This document shows positions 1 to 12,000 of a stretch of DNA of 40,071 bases, in pieces. Source of the DNA: an uncultured Treponema sp. Lineage in GTDB: Bacteria; Spirochaetota; Spirochaetia; Treponematales; Treponemataceae. The stretch is from contig CAMNIU010000231.1 of the NCBI GenBank assembly GCA_946540605.1, positions 1-40,071 on the forward strand, given 5' to 3'. Position 1 is the stretch's first letter. Each line of letters begins with the position of its first letter. The notes below the pieces were generated by a model. That model saw only the letters and a list, made by a program, of their open reading frames with translations, made no database searches and was not told the DNA's origin. The position numbers and the translations under genes are program-made.

Positions 1-744
1 CTTTACGGTGTCGGGTTCTTTTTCTACGCCGTAGCAGCGGAACTTCATTACTTCATCAGAAGATTTGTTGTGGCGGTGCATAAAGCGGGCGGCCTGAACA
101 AACATACCGCCTGAACCACAAGCAGGGTCTAAGATTTTCTTTTCGCCATTTTGCGGCTGTAAAACTTCTACCATGTAGCGGACTACGGTTGCCGGCGTAT
201 AGAAGGTTCCGCCGTCTTTTCCTTCCTGAAGGGCAAATTCGCCGAGAAAGAATTCGTAGATTTCGCCAAAGAGGTCTACGCTGATATTTTCCGGAATATC
301 CATAAAGATACGCATGATATTGGAAAGGAGTTCCGGTTCTTCTTCGGGCACGAGCTGGCCGTACACTTCTTTTGGAAGAACGCCATCCATCTTTTCATTT
401 TCGCGTTCTATGGCTTCCATCGCTTTTTTTACTAGGGTTGCTTTGTTTGCGTCATCGGGCGCGTCGTTGATAGTTGTGTAATAGGCTTCTGGAGGAAGGT
501 AAAAACCGCAGTATTTGATTGAAATATCTTTTATGGATTTTTCGGCTCGTGTGCCTTTTGACTTATTGTATTCGGCTTCTATTTCTGCCTTGTGCTGTTT
601 GTAAAGGATGTCTGCATAGCGGAGGAAGATGAGGCCTAAAATTGGCTGTCCGTATTTGTTTGCTGCAAGGTGAGCTCCGGCACGAAGAACATCTGCGGCG
701 TGCCATAAATCATCTTTTAGTTTTTTTAATTTCTGGTCTGTCAT
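1..744 (-). CDS. hsdM: Type I restriction-modification N6-adenine methylase subunit (HsdM), 5' part; gene runs off the window edge
   Basis: Reverse-strand reading from ATG at 744: MTDQKLKKLKDDLWHAADVLRAGAHLAANKYGQPILGLIFLRYADILYKQ...GKDGGTFYTPATVVRYMVEVLQPQNGEKKILDPACGSGGMFVQAARFMHRH; FYTP and DPACGSGG motifs typical of HsdM. Confidence 0.93.
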   Translation of the reverse strand, partial: MTDQKLKKLKDDLWHAADVLRAGAHLAANKYGQPILGLIFLRYADILYKQHKAEIEAEYNKSKGTRAEKSIKDISIKYCGFYLPPEAYYTTINDAPDDANKATLVKKAMEAIERENEKMDGVLPKEVYGQLVPEEEPELLSNIMRIFMDIPENISVDLFGEIYEFFLGEFALQEGKDGGTFYTPATVVRYMVEVLQPQNGEKKILDPACGSGGMFVQAARFMHRHNKSSDEVMKFRCYGVEKEPDTVK

Positions 745-794
745 AAATAATCCTTTTTGGTATTAAATCTATTATAACATATTTTTTATTGAAA

Positions 795-2231
795 TTATTG
801 TAAATCAATTACTTTTTGGCAAAAATAAGATTCAAAAGTCCGCATTTGTTCTTCATAATCTTGATATGTGCAATCCTCTTCATAATAATAGAGTTCCAGC
901 CCATAACTCGAAAAACTAACTTCCCCATTATGTCCTGCAAGATATAAATGTGTATCTGGTGAACTTTCTTTATTTGAATAAGGATAAAGAAGACTTCCTC
1001 TTTTGCAATCAAATCTATACATGTATGACAAAACCTGAAAATAATCTTCTCGGGAAATACCTGTATTCTCGAGGTGTTTATATTTTGCATCGAGAATTGA
1101 AAGACAATTATTATGTAAGTCTTTAAATATGAAATCTGGATAAATTGCTGTATTTTGAGAACCAGATTCTGTTTCAAAAAGATATTTTCTACCCTTTCCA
1201 GTTCTGTTATTTGGATGCTCAATAATAATTGAAACTGAGTTTTTCTTGAAATATTCTTGAAATAAGATTGCAAGATATTCTTCCCATAAAGAAGCACCAT
1301 CAAATAAAATTCCATTTATCTGATTATGATTTGTCTGGTTGTAAGAAAACTTGTCATGCAGAAGAATCATTTTGCATAAATTTCTTAATTTCTCATATTC
1401 TGTATAATATGGATGGGTAAGAGGTTTTAAGTTTTTATTGATGATATAAGTTCGTGAAGCTTTATTATATGTTTGTGTACATCCACGGATTTCCTGTACA
1501 GCAGTTATCATATCTTCATCGATAGATAGAATTCTACGAAGTTCTTGATTTTCTGAGATAAACTCAATCGTATGACGTATAATCTGTGTAACATAATTAT
1601 CTTGTGCATATTCCCTTGTACAATACGCAATCTTTCCATTAAATGGAATATTATTACGAATATGTTTTGAGAAATCTATCACTCCACGAATACTTGAATC
1701 ATTATATTCTCGATTTACATAACTTCGAAAAATTCCTTGAGCGACAGCCTTTTTCAAAAACGCAGGGAAAAGATAAACCATGAATTCATAAAAAGGATTT
1801 TTATTTGCATGAGTTAGCTCAACCGTTGGAGATACATTACAGACCTTCTGCAACATATGATGAAGAAAAAATTGTTTCTTGGCTTTATCAAAACGAGAAT
1901 GAATTGAAATCTGAACATCATTTCCAATACTAAAGAAACCCATTATATTTGTTGTCTTAATTATTGGATTCTCTGTTTCTAAATTCTGAACAGAACAAAC
2001 GATTTTTGATTCTTCATTCAATTCACTTTCAACAGATCGTGAAGGAAAAATGATTGCCCCACGCTCTTCCAATTGTTTTAACGAAACATTGTTTATTGCA
2101 TCCAGTAATTTTCTTACAGCTGATTTATGTTCATCTGTAAGTTCTGTAAAGTTAACTGGTAAAGCACCGTTTACAGACACTTCAAGAGGAGAACCAGAAA
2201 AATTGTTGTCAGAAAGTTGGATTGAAAGCAT
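795..2231 (-). CDS. mcrC: McrC-family 5-methylcytosine restriction endonuclease subunit
   Basis: 478 aa ORF; MGFFSIGNDVQISIHSRFD, YVNREYNDSSIRGVIDFSKHIRNNIPFNGKIAYCTREYAQDNYVTQIIRHT and C-terminal YPDFIFKD...SILDAKYKHL (PD-(D/E)XK of McrC); directly downstream of McrB. Confidence 0.88.
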   Translation of the reverse strand: MLSIQLSDNNFSGSPLEVSVNGALPVNFTELTDEHKSAVRKLLDAINNVSLKQLEERGAIIFPSRSVESELNEESKIVCSVQNLETENPIIKTTNIMGFFSIGNDVQISIHSRFDKAKKQFFLHHMLQKVCNVSPTVELTHANKNPFYEFMVYLFPAFLKKAVAQGIFRSYVNREYNDSSIRGVIDFSKHIRNNIPFNGKIAYCTREYAQDNYVTQIIRHTIEFISENQELRRILSIDEDMITAVQEIRGCTQTYNKASRTYIINKNLKPLTHPYYTEYEKLRNLCKMILLHDKFSYNQTNHNQINGILFDGASLWEEYLAILFQEYFKKNSVSIIIEHPNNRTGKGRKYLFETESGSQNTAIYPDFIFKDLHNNCLSILDAKYKHLENTGISREDYFQVLSYMYRFDCKRGSLLYPYSNKESSPDTHLYLAGHNGEVSFSSYGLELYYYEEDCTYQDYEEQMRTFESYFCQKVIDLQ

Positions 2232-2245
2232 AGTTCTTAGAAGCC

Positions 2246-4666
2246 TTAATTCTTAGAAACTAAATTATAAGCTTCTTTTAATCGTTCAATTTTTTCTGCA
2301 ACATCACCTTGTCCACGAAGGTATTCAATCAAAAGTGGCTCAAGATTATAATTCCAAAGGCATTCAAAAGGATTTTCTTCATCCATATACATTTTGTATT
2401 TTAAGAAATATGCTGCACCAATTTGATAAGCTGATGATAATCCGATTTCGTCAGAGATAATTATCTGATTTAGACTGTTCATTCTGTCCTTTAGTTCATC
2501 AATCAACGAATCATCAAAATCCGAAATTGATTCATTATTTCTTGAAAGCATTTCTTTACATGAATCTTCAGCTGTTATTTCTTTGAAAGTAAAACGCCTG
2601 CGCATAGCTAAGTCCATACTTTCTACACTGCGATCAATATCATTCATAGTGCCGATTACATATATATTTTTGGGGATATAAAATCCTTTCTTAAACGCAT
2701 CACCATCAGATATAAGATTTTGATATTGTGTTTGGACAAGACCTTCTTCTCCCCTGTATCCAGGTTCAATTGAGAAAAACAATTCACCAAATATCTTTGA
2801 AAGTTCTCCACGATTTATTTCATCGATAATGAAAACATATGGTTTATCTGTAGAAACTGCGGTTGGGTTAGTATATTTTTTTACAATATCAAGAACAGAT
2901 TGCAATGGAATAGAAAGCTTATACACCGAAGAAAGTGTCATGACAGTTCTATTATTCAATTCATAAATATTCTCTTTTATATTCTTTACCAACCACTTTA
3001 CATTTCTGAATCTCCAATAATCAGAATTGTTCTCTTTATCCACATAATAATCACCAGTTACAATTCCTATAGCATCAATTTCCTTATTCGAATAACAAGA
3101 TAATACAATGTCACCTTTCTGCATTTTATATTCAAAAGCATTTAGCTCATTCTTTCCACGTTCTGCAGGAGTTTCTTCCGTAATATATTCTGGTTCTTCA
3201 TTAAACCCTAATCTGATATAACCATTTTCTAAACAATCTCTTCTTACTGGGTTATCTCCAGTACCTTTTAATGATATCTTCCATACAGTGGCATCTTTTC
3301 TTAATTCAGATATAGTTGTTGAATCTATCGTTCGACTTAATAATGCCTTCTTACAAAATTCCTTGAAAACACCGTCCATCCGTTCAAAAGAATTTGCAAT
3401 ACCTTCATTAGAATTACTAGGCCTTATTCCTTCCACAAAATCTGTATAATCATAACTAGGATGAAATTGTACAAATCCAATTTCGTTATCTGTACAACCA
3501 AGTTCTTTTGCAATTTTTTTTGCAAGATATGTTTTTCCTGTTCCAGGGGCACCATGTAAAATTAAGTTATAAGTTTTTTTAAGAAGTTTAGATAATTCCT
3601 CTGCCTGTGACATATTTTCATCTCCTCCTAGTAATTCTTCCTCATTAGTTCTCTCTGATAACAGTGGTAAACAAACCCATAATATTGTTTGAACAACAAG
3701 TTTTTCATAAAATGGATTGCCATTAAGATATTTCTGTAATTCATTAATTATTTCTGTATCTTGTTTTACTTTACTGGCTATATCATCTACTATTGAAAGA
3801 TAATGAGTTACCCGATTAAATCCTTCTTCTCCAGTAATATCAAAGAAGGCAAGTAATGATTTGTAAACTCCAGTTTTAAAGAATGTATATTTTTCTGGAT
3901 ATTTACAAGACAAAAAAGTCAACGCAGTTCTTTCATCATTTACGCAAACTTTATAATTCTTTTCTTCACATAGCTTTTTAAGATCTTTCTGGTATGAATC
4001 CAATCTAGTGAAGAAATCTAACTTCTCATCAAATAAGTTTGAAATAATTTCTTTTGTTGCTTCGGCTGTCTCTTTATCATTTTGAAGCAAATTGTTGTAC
4101 ATTATTACATAATTAGTTGTATATACAAGATTTGTTTTTTTGACTTCATTAATAAGTACTGTTATTTCAGCATTACGTGTTTTCTCTATTAATTTCCATT
4201 TGTATAATTCATTTAAAATTGCTTCTTTTGGATTTGATTGAAGTTTATTCTTATATTCCTTGATTAATATATCAATTCGATCGTTATAAACTTGAGTCCC
4301 TATTTTCTCTAGGTCTTCACCAACTTCATCATCTGCTTTAGAGAATAATTGAAAACATTTCTTAATAGAATCTTCTTCTATTTCAAAGCCTGACAGATCT
4401 AATCTTACTCCCTTATTATGATGAGGAGCTTCTTCATATTTATTACTTAAAATATTCCAGAATTCATTTTTCCCAAAATGTTCACAATGAATATCTGGAT
4501 ATATTTTATTATCTGATTTTATAATTTCATAATGACAAGACCAATTTCCAACACGGCTTCTATTCTTTCCAATCCATATAAAATTTGAGCCTTTCTTAGT
4601 AATTCTGAAATCAGGATATAAATGTATTTGTTCTTCTACCTTCTTTTTGAACTCTTTGAAATTCAT
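2246..4666 (-). CDS. mcrB: McrB-like AAA+ GTPase/ATPase with PUA/EVE-like insert
   Basis: 806 aa; Walker A LHGAPGTGKTYLAKKIAKEL, Walker B YVFIIDEINRGELSKIFGELFFSIEPGYRG, sensor IGTMNDIDRSVESMDLAMRRRFTF; paired with McrC. Confidence 0.88.
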   Translation of the reverse strand: MNFKEFKKKVEEQIHLYPDFRITKKGSNFIWIGKNRSRVGNWSCHYEIIKSDNKIYPDIHCEHFGKNEFWNILSNKYEEAPHHNKGVRLDLSGFEIEEDSIKKCFQLFSKADDEVGEDLEKIGTQVYNDRIDILIKEYKNKLQSNPKEAILNELYKWKLIEKTRNAEITVLINEVKKTNLVYTTNYVIMYNNLLQNDKETAEATKEIISNLFDEKLDFFTRLDSYQKDLKKLCEEKNYKVCVNDERTALTFLSCKYPEKYTFFKTGVYKSLLAFFDITGEEGFNRVTHYLSIVDDIASKVKQDTEIINELQKYLNGNPFYEKLVVQTILWVCLPLLSERTNEEELLGGDENMSQAEELSKLLKKTYNLILHGAPGTGKTYLAKKIAKELGCTDNEIGFVQFHPSYDYTDFVEGIRPSNSNEGIANSFERMDGVFKEFCKKALLSRTIDSTTISELRKDATVWKISLKGTGDNPVRRDCLENGYIRLGFNEEPEYITEETPAERGKNELNAFEYKMQKGDIVLSCYSNKEIDAIGIVTGDYYVDKENNSDYWRFRNVKWLVKNIKENIYELNNRTVMTLSSVYKLSIPLQSVLDIVKKYTNPTAVSTDKPYVFIIDEINRGELSKIFGELFFSIEPGYRGEEGLVQTQYQNLISDGDAFKKGFYIPKNIYVIGTMNDIDRSVESMDLAMRRRFTFKEITAEDSCKEMLSRNNESISDFDDSLIDELKDRMNSLNQIIISDEIGLSSAYQIGAAYFLKYKMYMDEENPFECLWNYNLEPLLIEYLRGQGDVAEKIERLKEAYNLVSKN

Positions 4667-4753
4667 CTCAATGCTCCACTATAAATATAATAGCACAGGA
4701 AATGAATTACGGAAACTTTCTTAATTAGTTATATTGTTTCATAACACTGTTAC

Positions 4754-7700
4754 TTATTTTTGAAGCTTTATTGTTTTTTTCTTTCTTGTTTCCTTAAAAT
4801 CATATTTTTTAATTATTCCTAAATCAACTAAACCTTGTGCTAATAAATCATAACCAGTTTTAAAATCAATAGTGACTGATTTTTGCTTTCGAATCTTTGA
4901 GAAATGAATATTAAGATTTGCTATTGCTTCTATATAGTCCTGAGAAGAGAATTTTCTTGCACATTTTGAAATCAAATCGATTTTTAGCTTTTCACTTTCC
5001 ATTGAAAGAAAGTCATCTGAAGTTGTAATAAGAAGTTCCTGAATCTGATTCAATTCTAAATAATCATAAAGTCCATACTTCTTAATTAGCGCAATTATTT
5101 CTAATTTATTACTTGAATTACAAAGTGAAATAATATTGAAACAAATTAAATCTTTTTTCTCATTAAATGTAAGCCCCTTTTGCTTTTCAACAAAAAGAAT
5201 CTCTGTGTTAGTAATATTATAGTCTTCTGGATGTGATAAATATTTTTTTATATTATTTTTAATAAAACAATTAGAATAATTTAAATCAATCTCTCTAATA
5301 TACGAAATATTATCATTAGAAAAATCAACAATATTTTTATCGATTAGTAACTTAATTTTTTCTTTTGGTAATGATTTTTCTCTTAATCTATAGATTGAAA
5401 GCTCTTGAATAAAATTAAGTTTATTTATTTCGTTTACTGGAATCTCATCATTTTCAAGGATTGCAAAAAATATTTTTTCAAATTCTTTTTTATTAATTTT
5501 AGAAGGCTCATCTTTACCAATTAGTATAGAATTTTCTTTTATAAAGTCTATCAATATCTCAGACAATACCATATTATTTAATTTGAACAAAGAAATAATA
5601 TTATCCCAATTTGCTTCTATAATTCCTTTTTCAAAAATTGAATTCCATAACTCTTTTGATATTATATCATGAATGTGTCGAATTTTTATAGAAACATTTA
5701 CCTTTAAAATAAGAGCCTTTCGTAAGTCAAGAGATAATGCAGAATTATTAAGTAAACTAATTAAGTGATTTTCTTCTTCAATGATATTATCTTGTTTTAG
5801 AATTACGGCTTCAACAAAATAACTTATTTTCTTATTGACATTTTCAATCAATCTTTCATTTTTAGTATTACAGACACTTGAGTAAACGCATACGTTTTTT
5901 ATTTGATAATATTCAAAGATACAGTTGAAATTACTTAAAGTATATTTAAATATATCATATTCTATTATTCGAGAAAAAAGACCTTTTTCATTAATTACAT
6001 TTTTTATATCTGTAAAACAAATATCTAAGCCTTGTAAAATGAAGAATACTTCTTCAATATTGTCAGCTCTTGTTATTCCAAATAATACTTCTGTATTTTC
6101 ATTCAAGTATTTACAGAAAGATTCATTTTTATTTAATGTATATTTTGAATCTTCCTGATAATTTCCAAAATTTCCTAGACTTCTAATTATAGAAACTGCA
6201 AATTCTTTTTCATTAACAAAATCATCTGTATATGAAGCTAAAAATCTATCCCATAAATTTTCATAATTATCATATAGGTATGTAATAAATGGTGAACTTG
6301 GATATGAAATAATATATGATTTTAGAAACAAAAGCCCAGGTTCTTCCATTATATTCTTTGAAAGTTCTTTTAGCTCCTCTTGATAATTGTCAGGATTTTC
6401 TGCTAAATAATTAACTAAATAAAAATTGAATAATGCAGGATTATTCATTATAAAATAACCTTCAATTTTTTTAATTATTTCAACAACTTCAGTAATTTCA
6501 TAATCATAGCTTAATGGTTTTTCAGCATAAACTGACATAATATAATCATTATCAGCCTGAGATAAATCACCATTATGAAATATGGTTATATATTCTAAGT
6601 ATTGCTCATCTATTAAGCCAAGTCGTATAAACGAGAATTTTGGATCATCATAGTTTATTGAGTTTTCTTTCAAAACTGTATTAATATCTTCTTTGTAATT
6701 TGTATACAACATATTAAATGATATATGCTTAATATCAGATGTTTTCTTCCTTAACATTTCAACTTTATTCATCAAAACCAGGATTTGTTTTTTTTCGTTA
6801 TCTTCTACACTTGTTTTCCTCTGTTCATATGTTTTATTATCTAGACGTAACCCATTAAAATATTCTGAATCAAAGGCTGTTGAATAATTCATGGAATAGT
6901 GAATAAGTTTTGATGAAAAAATTAAATCAAAGTTATCGTCATCTGATTGTTTTATTATATCTCTTACTGTAATTGATGATGGACCCTTTTGATTACAATA
7001 ATAACTCAAATATAAGATACGTAATTCTTTTAGATTAGCAATATATTCTTGTTTACAATCCTCAATATTGTGTAGAGTACTCTCTATTTCAGAATTTATC
7101 TCACTAATTTTTTTCTCTGTAAATTTCTTTTTACAATTAAAAATATCAGCTATATAACCAGTACGTTTTTGCATCATAGCAAAATCAATGGGGAATAAGT
7201 TCTTGTAAACTATTAATGAAAATAGTTTTTTGTTATCTTTAGAACTACTTTTTTCCTTAAACAATATATATTCATTAATAATATTTTTAAGCAATCTCAT
7301 ATCATTGATAAATAATCCAATCTGTCTAAAGAACTGGTCATTCATATCAGAGAATAATTCTTTCTTATCTTCCTGCTTACTTATTTCACACAGAAAAGCT
7401 CCAGAATTAAGAACATTTGTATATGGAATAACAGGAATAATAAAATCAAAAAATTTAACTCGTTCTTCATCCTTAAACATTTGATCTCTTACCGCATATA
7501 TAAATTTCACATTTCGTCTTATTTGATTATTTTCATTAATAATCTTATTTATTTCTCGTAAATGTACAAAAATTTGATTGCTATTAAATCGATCTAAATC
7601 TTCAAAAATTACATATTCATATTCAGTTTGTTCAAAGAAGTACAGAATTTCATCTAATCTTTGATTTAAAATGGAATCTGATTCATAAGATTTCAACTCT

Positions 7701-8413
7701 ATTTCTGCATTCTTAAATGAAACTTTTTTCACTGAAATATTTAATAATTTTTTGTAAAACCAAATGTTATATTTATAAAATGGCTTTTGAATAAGAATGC
7801 AACCTATAAAAAATAAAAAAATCCTTACAAATTTTATAAAAAATGGTTTTATGAAGAAAAAACTAACAGGATAAAAAACTGCTTCAAGAATTAATATTAA
7901 AGGTACAATGAATGAAATTACCTCTAAAAATATTGTTCTTGCATTATTATCAGTATACCCCGTTATTCTTGGTAATCGAGAATTAGGGAGTTCTTTCATT
8001 GATTTTTTATAAATTAATTGATGTAAAATACTAATTTCAATGTTACGTAATTGTTCTTTTGATAAATTTACGAATAAATTATCATTCTTTAACTCCTGCT
8101 GGTTATTAGTTTTTTTTCCGCCAGCGTCATCAGTACCTTCTTTTGTTTGCTGAGTTGTATTGTTTGTATCATCACCAAGAAATGTAAAGGATGCTAAACT
8201 AACATTCAAACACTTATCTTCAATTTCCATGGTTTTAATAGCACTTTGTAAAAAGGTAGATTTTCCAGAACCGTAATTTCCAGTAATACCAATATTTCTT
8301 ATTTTTGGATCTTCAATTGCATATTTAAATGCATCAAAACGTGCTTCACCTTCTAAACTAAGATTATCTTTTGGAAGCAAATTGTCAAATTTTATACTTT
8401 TTTTATTACTCAT
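4754..8413 (-). CDS. YobI/KAP-like P-loop NTPase with two hydrophobic segments
   Basis: 1219 aa; NIGITGNYGSGKSTFLQSAIKTME (Walker A), YEYVIFEDLDRFNSNQIFVHLREINKIIN (Walker B), hydrophobic stretch VISFIVPLILILEAVFYPVSFFFIKPFFIKFVRIFLFFIGCILI. Confidence 0.75.
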   Translation of the reverse strand: MSNKKSIKFDNLLPKDNLSLEGEARFDAFKYAIEDPKIRNIGITGNYGSGKSTFLQSAIKTMEIEDKCLNVSLASFTFLGDDTNNTTQQTKEGTDDAGGKKTNNQQELKNDNLFVNLSKEQLRNIEISILHQLIYKKSMKELPNSRLPRITGYTDNNARTIFLEVISFIVPLILILEAVFYPVSFFFIKPFFIKFVRIFLFFIGCILIQKPFYKYNIWFYKKLLNISVKKVSFKNAEIELKSYESDSILNQRLDEILYFFEQTEYEYVIFEDLDRFNSNQIFVHLREINKIINENNQIRRNVKFIYAVRDQMFKDEERVKFFDFIIPVIPYTNVLNSGAFLCEISKQEDKKELFSDMNDQFFRQIGLFINDMRLLKNIINEYILFKEKSSSKDNKKLFSLIVYKNLFPIDFAMMQKRTGYIADIFNCKKKFTEKKISEINSEIESTLHNIEDCKQEYIANLKELRILYLSYYCNQKGPSSITVRDIIKQSDDDNFDLIFSSKLIHYSMNYSTAFDSEYFNGLRLDNKTYEQRKTSVEDNEKKQILVLMNKVEMLRKKTSDIKHISFNMLYTNYKEDINTVLKENSINYDDPKFSFIRLGLIDEQYLEYITIFHNGDLSQADNDYIMSVYAEKPLSYDYEITEVVEIIKKIEGYFIMNNPALFNFYLVNYLAENPDNYQEELKELSKNIMEEPGLLFLKSYIISYPSSPFITYLYDNYENLWDRFLASYTDDFVNEKEFAVSIIRSLGNFGNYQEDSKYTLNKNESFCKYLNENTEVLFGITRADNIEEVFFILQGLDICFTDIKNVINEKGLFSRIIEYDIFKYTLSNFNCIFEYYQIKNVCVYSSVCNTKNERLIENVNKKISYFVEAVILKQDNIIEEENHLISLLNNSALSLDLRKALILKVNVSIKIRHIHDIISKELWNSIFEKGIIEANWDNIISLFKLNNMVLSEILIDFIKENSILIGKDEPSKINKKEFEKIFFAILENDEIPVNEINKLNFIQELSIYRLREKSLPKEKIKLLIDKNIVDFSNDNISYIREIDLNYSNCFIKNNIKKYLSHPEDYNITNTEILFVEKQKGLTFNEKKDLICFNIISLCNSSNKLEIIALIKKYGLYDYLELNQIQELLITTSDDFLSMESEKLKIDLISKCARKFSSQDYIEAIANLNIHFSKIRKQKSVTIDFKTGYDLLAQGLVDLGIIKKYDFKETRKKKTIKLQK

Positions 8414-8809
8414 TTAATTTCCTTTTTTCATACTATGTTTTTTTTTATTTTATTCACATATTTTTACAAAAATAAATTAAATTTGTGAATCTAACTTTTT
8501 CCGCTGGTAGTAAACGACTGCTATTAAATTCGATCCATTACCTTTTTATAATTATACTACATCTACTTTTTTATTCAAATAATACTGAAGAGAAATAAAA
8601 ATGATATACTTTTCTCCTCTACATTAAATTTTATGATTATTTTCTTAGCCTTAAATTGCCTTAATGTAGATGCTAAAATTTTTTCTAGTTTGAAATGGTA
8701 GCTCAGATTTCTGAGTATTATGGCTGATATAAAAAAGGAAATGCTTTCAACTGAGATTTCCCTGAAGAAACGCTTAATTAGAAAAACTCTTCATTTTGCA
8801 AAAAATGAA

Positions 8810-9003
8810 CTAATCAGCAGGAAGCCAGTTTACAGTACGCAATTTTTCTTTTGAAACCCATTTTTGTTCTGGAGTTTCACAAGGTTCGAGCTTTCCACCA
8901 GGAATTTCCCAGCCATCTTTGTAATCGCATAGCCACGCAGAGTTGTAAATATCTCTTTCTTGTTTGTTTCTGGATTTGTACGGAGAAAGAGCGCTCCGCT
9001 TAC
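8810..9003 (-). pseudogene. Remnant of a Nudix (MutT-like) hydrolase with internal deletion of the Nudix box
   Basis: Reverse reading ending at TAG 8810: ...ERDIYNSAWLCDYKDGWEIPGGKLEPCETPE|QKWVSKEKLRTVNWLPAD*; GWEIPGGKLEPxET is the typical lead-in to a Nudix box but the REUXEEXGU segment is absent; no ATG start. Confidence 0.55.
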
Positions 9004-9019
9004 TGTTAATTATTTAATT

Positions 9020-12000
9020 TTACACTGCTTCCAAAAATTTTGGCATAATCGGAGTTTCTACATGCCATTCTATGCTCATAGGCTTTTCTCCTGAAGAAGT
9101 AATATAATCTACAAAGCCAAAACAATAGAATGGATTTGTATTTCCAAAGCCGTCATTTATTGACTCACGAACAAATAGAATAAACTTTTTTCCATTTTTC
9201 TTCTGATTAATATATCTACTCCCTGAATTATTATAACTCTCTTTACTCTGACTTTGCCAATGAAATTTATACTCAGAAATAACATAATCTTTATACATAT
9301 TAGTAGGAGAAAAATCTTTTTCAGATTTATTTAATGTAACAAAAAATAATTCCATATTTTCATTAATTGGAACTACACCGCTTTGTTGTTGTTGAGTAAG
9401 ATTATTCCATTTATTAATCTTCATTCCAAATAAAGTCAAAATCTCATTTCTATTATAACATCCGTAAGTCTCAATTCCAGGGTCAAGATTTTCAGACAAT
9501 GGTTCTGTTACTATTTCAAGATTTTCAATTTTATATTCAACAAGTTCTTTTATTTCTTTTACAAACAATGGATAATCACCTAACTTTTTAAGAAGAGCAG
9601 GCAAAGAAGACATATCTGTCTCTGGTCCATATTTATCTGCTTTTTTATAAAAGAGATTGTAACAGAAAATATATAAGTATTTTTCTTCGGTACGATTTGA
9701 GCAAACAATATTTTCCTTATCCTTGATGATTTTTAAAATGAAACGTAAAAAATTTGCACAATTCAAATGAATAAGCTTTGTTATGTTATTAGTAAGTAAC
9801 TGTGTAAATACATCATCTTGGTAAGTAACTTTTCCAGCATCACGTAATAAAGAAGTCCAGCATTTCTTTCCCTTATAAATCAAACGAACATCTTGATTGA
9901 TATTTTTAATAAACTCACCAAGTGTAGGAATGCCTGTATAGCTTTGTATACTTTGTTGTAACTTTCTTGAGTTAAAGATTGCTGCACTAATCGTTTGAAG
10001 GATATACTCTTGTGCTTTCTGCTCCATCATAATTGAACAGCCAGGTGGCAATAATACAAAACCTTCTGATATCTGTTTTTTAACATCTATACCACCATCG
10101 CCTTTCTTAAGTAAGGCTCGGAATCTGCTTTCGAAATCGAATTTCTTATTTACATGGGCTACAAAGTCAAATACAGTAAGTACTTCTTTTTCTGGGCAAA
10201 GTCTTAAACCACGTCCCAATTGCTGTATGAAGATTCTTGAACTTTCTGTTGGACGAAGAAATAAAACTGTATCAACTTCTGGAATGTCAACACCCTCATT
10301 AAACATATCAACAACACAAAGATAATTAATTTCTCCTCGTTTAAGTTTATCTACAATTTCTTTTCTTTTCTCTTTTGGCTGAGACGAATCATTGGAAACT
10401 AAATAATCTGCTTTTAGCCCTGCAGCAGTAAGATCTTCCGCTGTATATTTTGCATGTTTCTTGTCGGTACAGAAACAAAGTGCTTTTACTTTGTGTTCAT
10501 CAGCTAAATAATAATTTAGTGCCTTCACAATTAAAGCGGATCTTTGTTTAGTACAAAGACAAGCTGAAAGTTTTGAATCAATATAGCTTCTACCACTCCA
10601 AATTGATTCATCTGTTAAATCTGTATCATCACTTATACAGTAATATTGGAATGGAGATAGTAACCCCTGCTCTTGAGCTTCAGGTAAACGAATCTCTGCT
10701 GTAATTTTCCCACCAAAATCAGGGAGAAGACTTGATTCATCTCTTCGTTCTGGAGTTGCTGTAAGACCAAGAAGAACTTTTGGCTTAAAATGATTAAACA
10801 GTTCTCGATAACTCTTTGCAGTTGAGTGATGTGCTTCATCAATTACAATGTAGTCATAATAATCAGGCTGCAATTTACTAAAAGTCTCTTCCCAGCGAGA
10901 TGCAAACATATCTACAGAAAGAAATAAATTATCTAAACCATTTGTCGGTTTATAATCACTTACCCATAGATCACCAAAATTTGCATCATTTAAAACACTG
11001 CGATATGTCTTGATGGATTGCTCAAGGATTTCTTTTCTATGAGCAATAAATAATAATTTATGTGATTGTTCTTTATTACAGAATCGTCTGTAATCAAAAG
11101 CAGAAATAACTGTCTTTCCGGTTCCTGTTGCAGCTACTACAAGATTTTTATAATTGCCATTCTGTTCTCTTTCTACTTGGATTTTATCAAGAATTCTTTT
11201 CTGATGTGGTAAAACCGTATATTGCTGAAGATGCTCATAAGAAATTCCTCCAGTCTTAGCAAGCTTTAATTCTTTTCGGAGTTTTTCTTCGTCTTCTTTT
11301 TTATATTCTTCAAAATCAGAATTATTCCAGTAAGTTTCAAAGGTTGCTTTTGCAGCATTTATGATATGTTCATTTTCAGCATTTGTTACACGAATATTCC
11401 ATTCCAAACCTTCTGTCTGCGCTGACTTAGATAGATTTGATGATCCGATGTATGCCGTAGAGCAACCAGAGTTTCTTATAAAAATATAAGATTTTGCATG
11501 AAGGCATTCCTTCTTTATATTATAAGAGATTCGAACTTCTGTGTTAGGTAACTCCGCAATTCTCTGCACAGCCTTTGGATCTGTGATGCCACAATAAGTT
11601 GTTGTAATAATTCTCAGCTTATGATTTGGTTGACTACAGAATTTTTTTAAATCTTCATAGATTAGATTTAAACCAGAAAGCTTAAGAAATGAAATTATAA
11701 AATAAATTTCATCAGAAGATTCTATGTCTTTTTTAATCTCACTATAAAGAGGTATTTTACTTCCTCTTCCTGTAAACAAATATGAATAAAGGAACCCTGT
11801 TTCCGGCCGATTTGTTTCTGTGTTTGCTGCCTGTTGTTCTATCTTTTTCTGATTTGAAATAATCTCAGCAAGAAGATTTTCATTATCACATATTAATTCT
11901 TCATTCGAAGTTGAAAACGATTGAATAATCTGATTTACAAGTTCAATGTTATCAGATAATGAATCATTTTCATCTAATTTATTTTTCAAGATTTTCGACA

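Noticed and set aside
809-1315. 168-aa minus-strand ORF inside mcrC
   Set aside because: Alternative frame of the McrC gene, low-complexity AT-driven translation, no recognisable domain
8414-8809. Possible small gene or RNA in the gap after the YobI-like gene
   Set aside because: No ORF, clear hairpin-plus-U-tract or conserved RNA motif could be supported by eye
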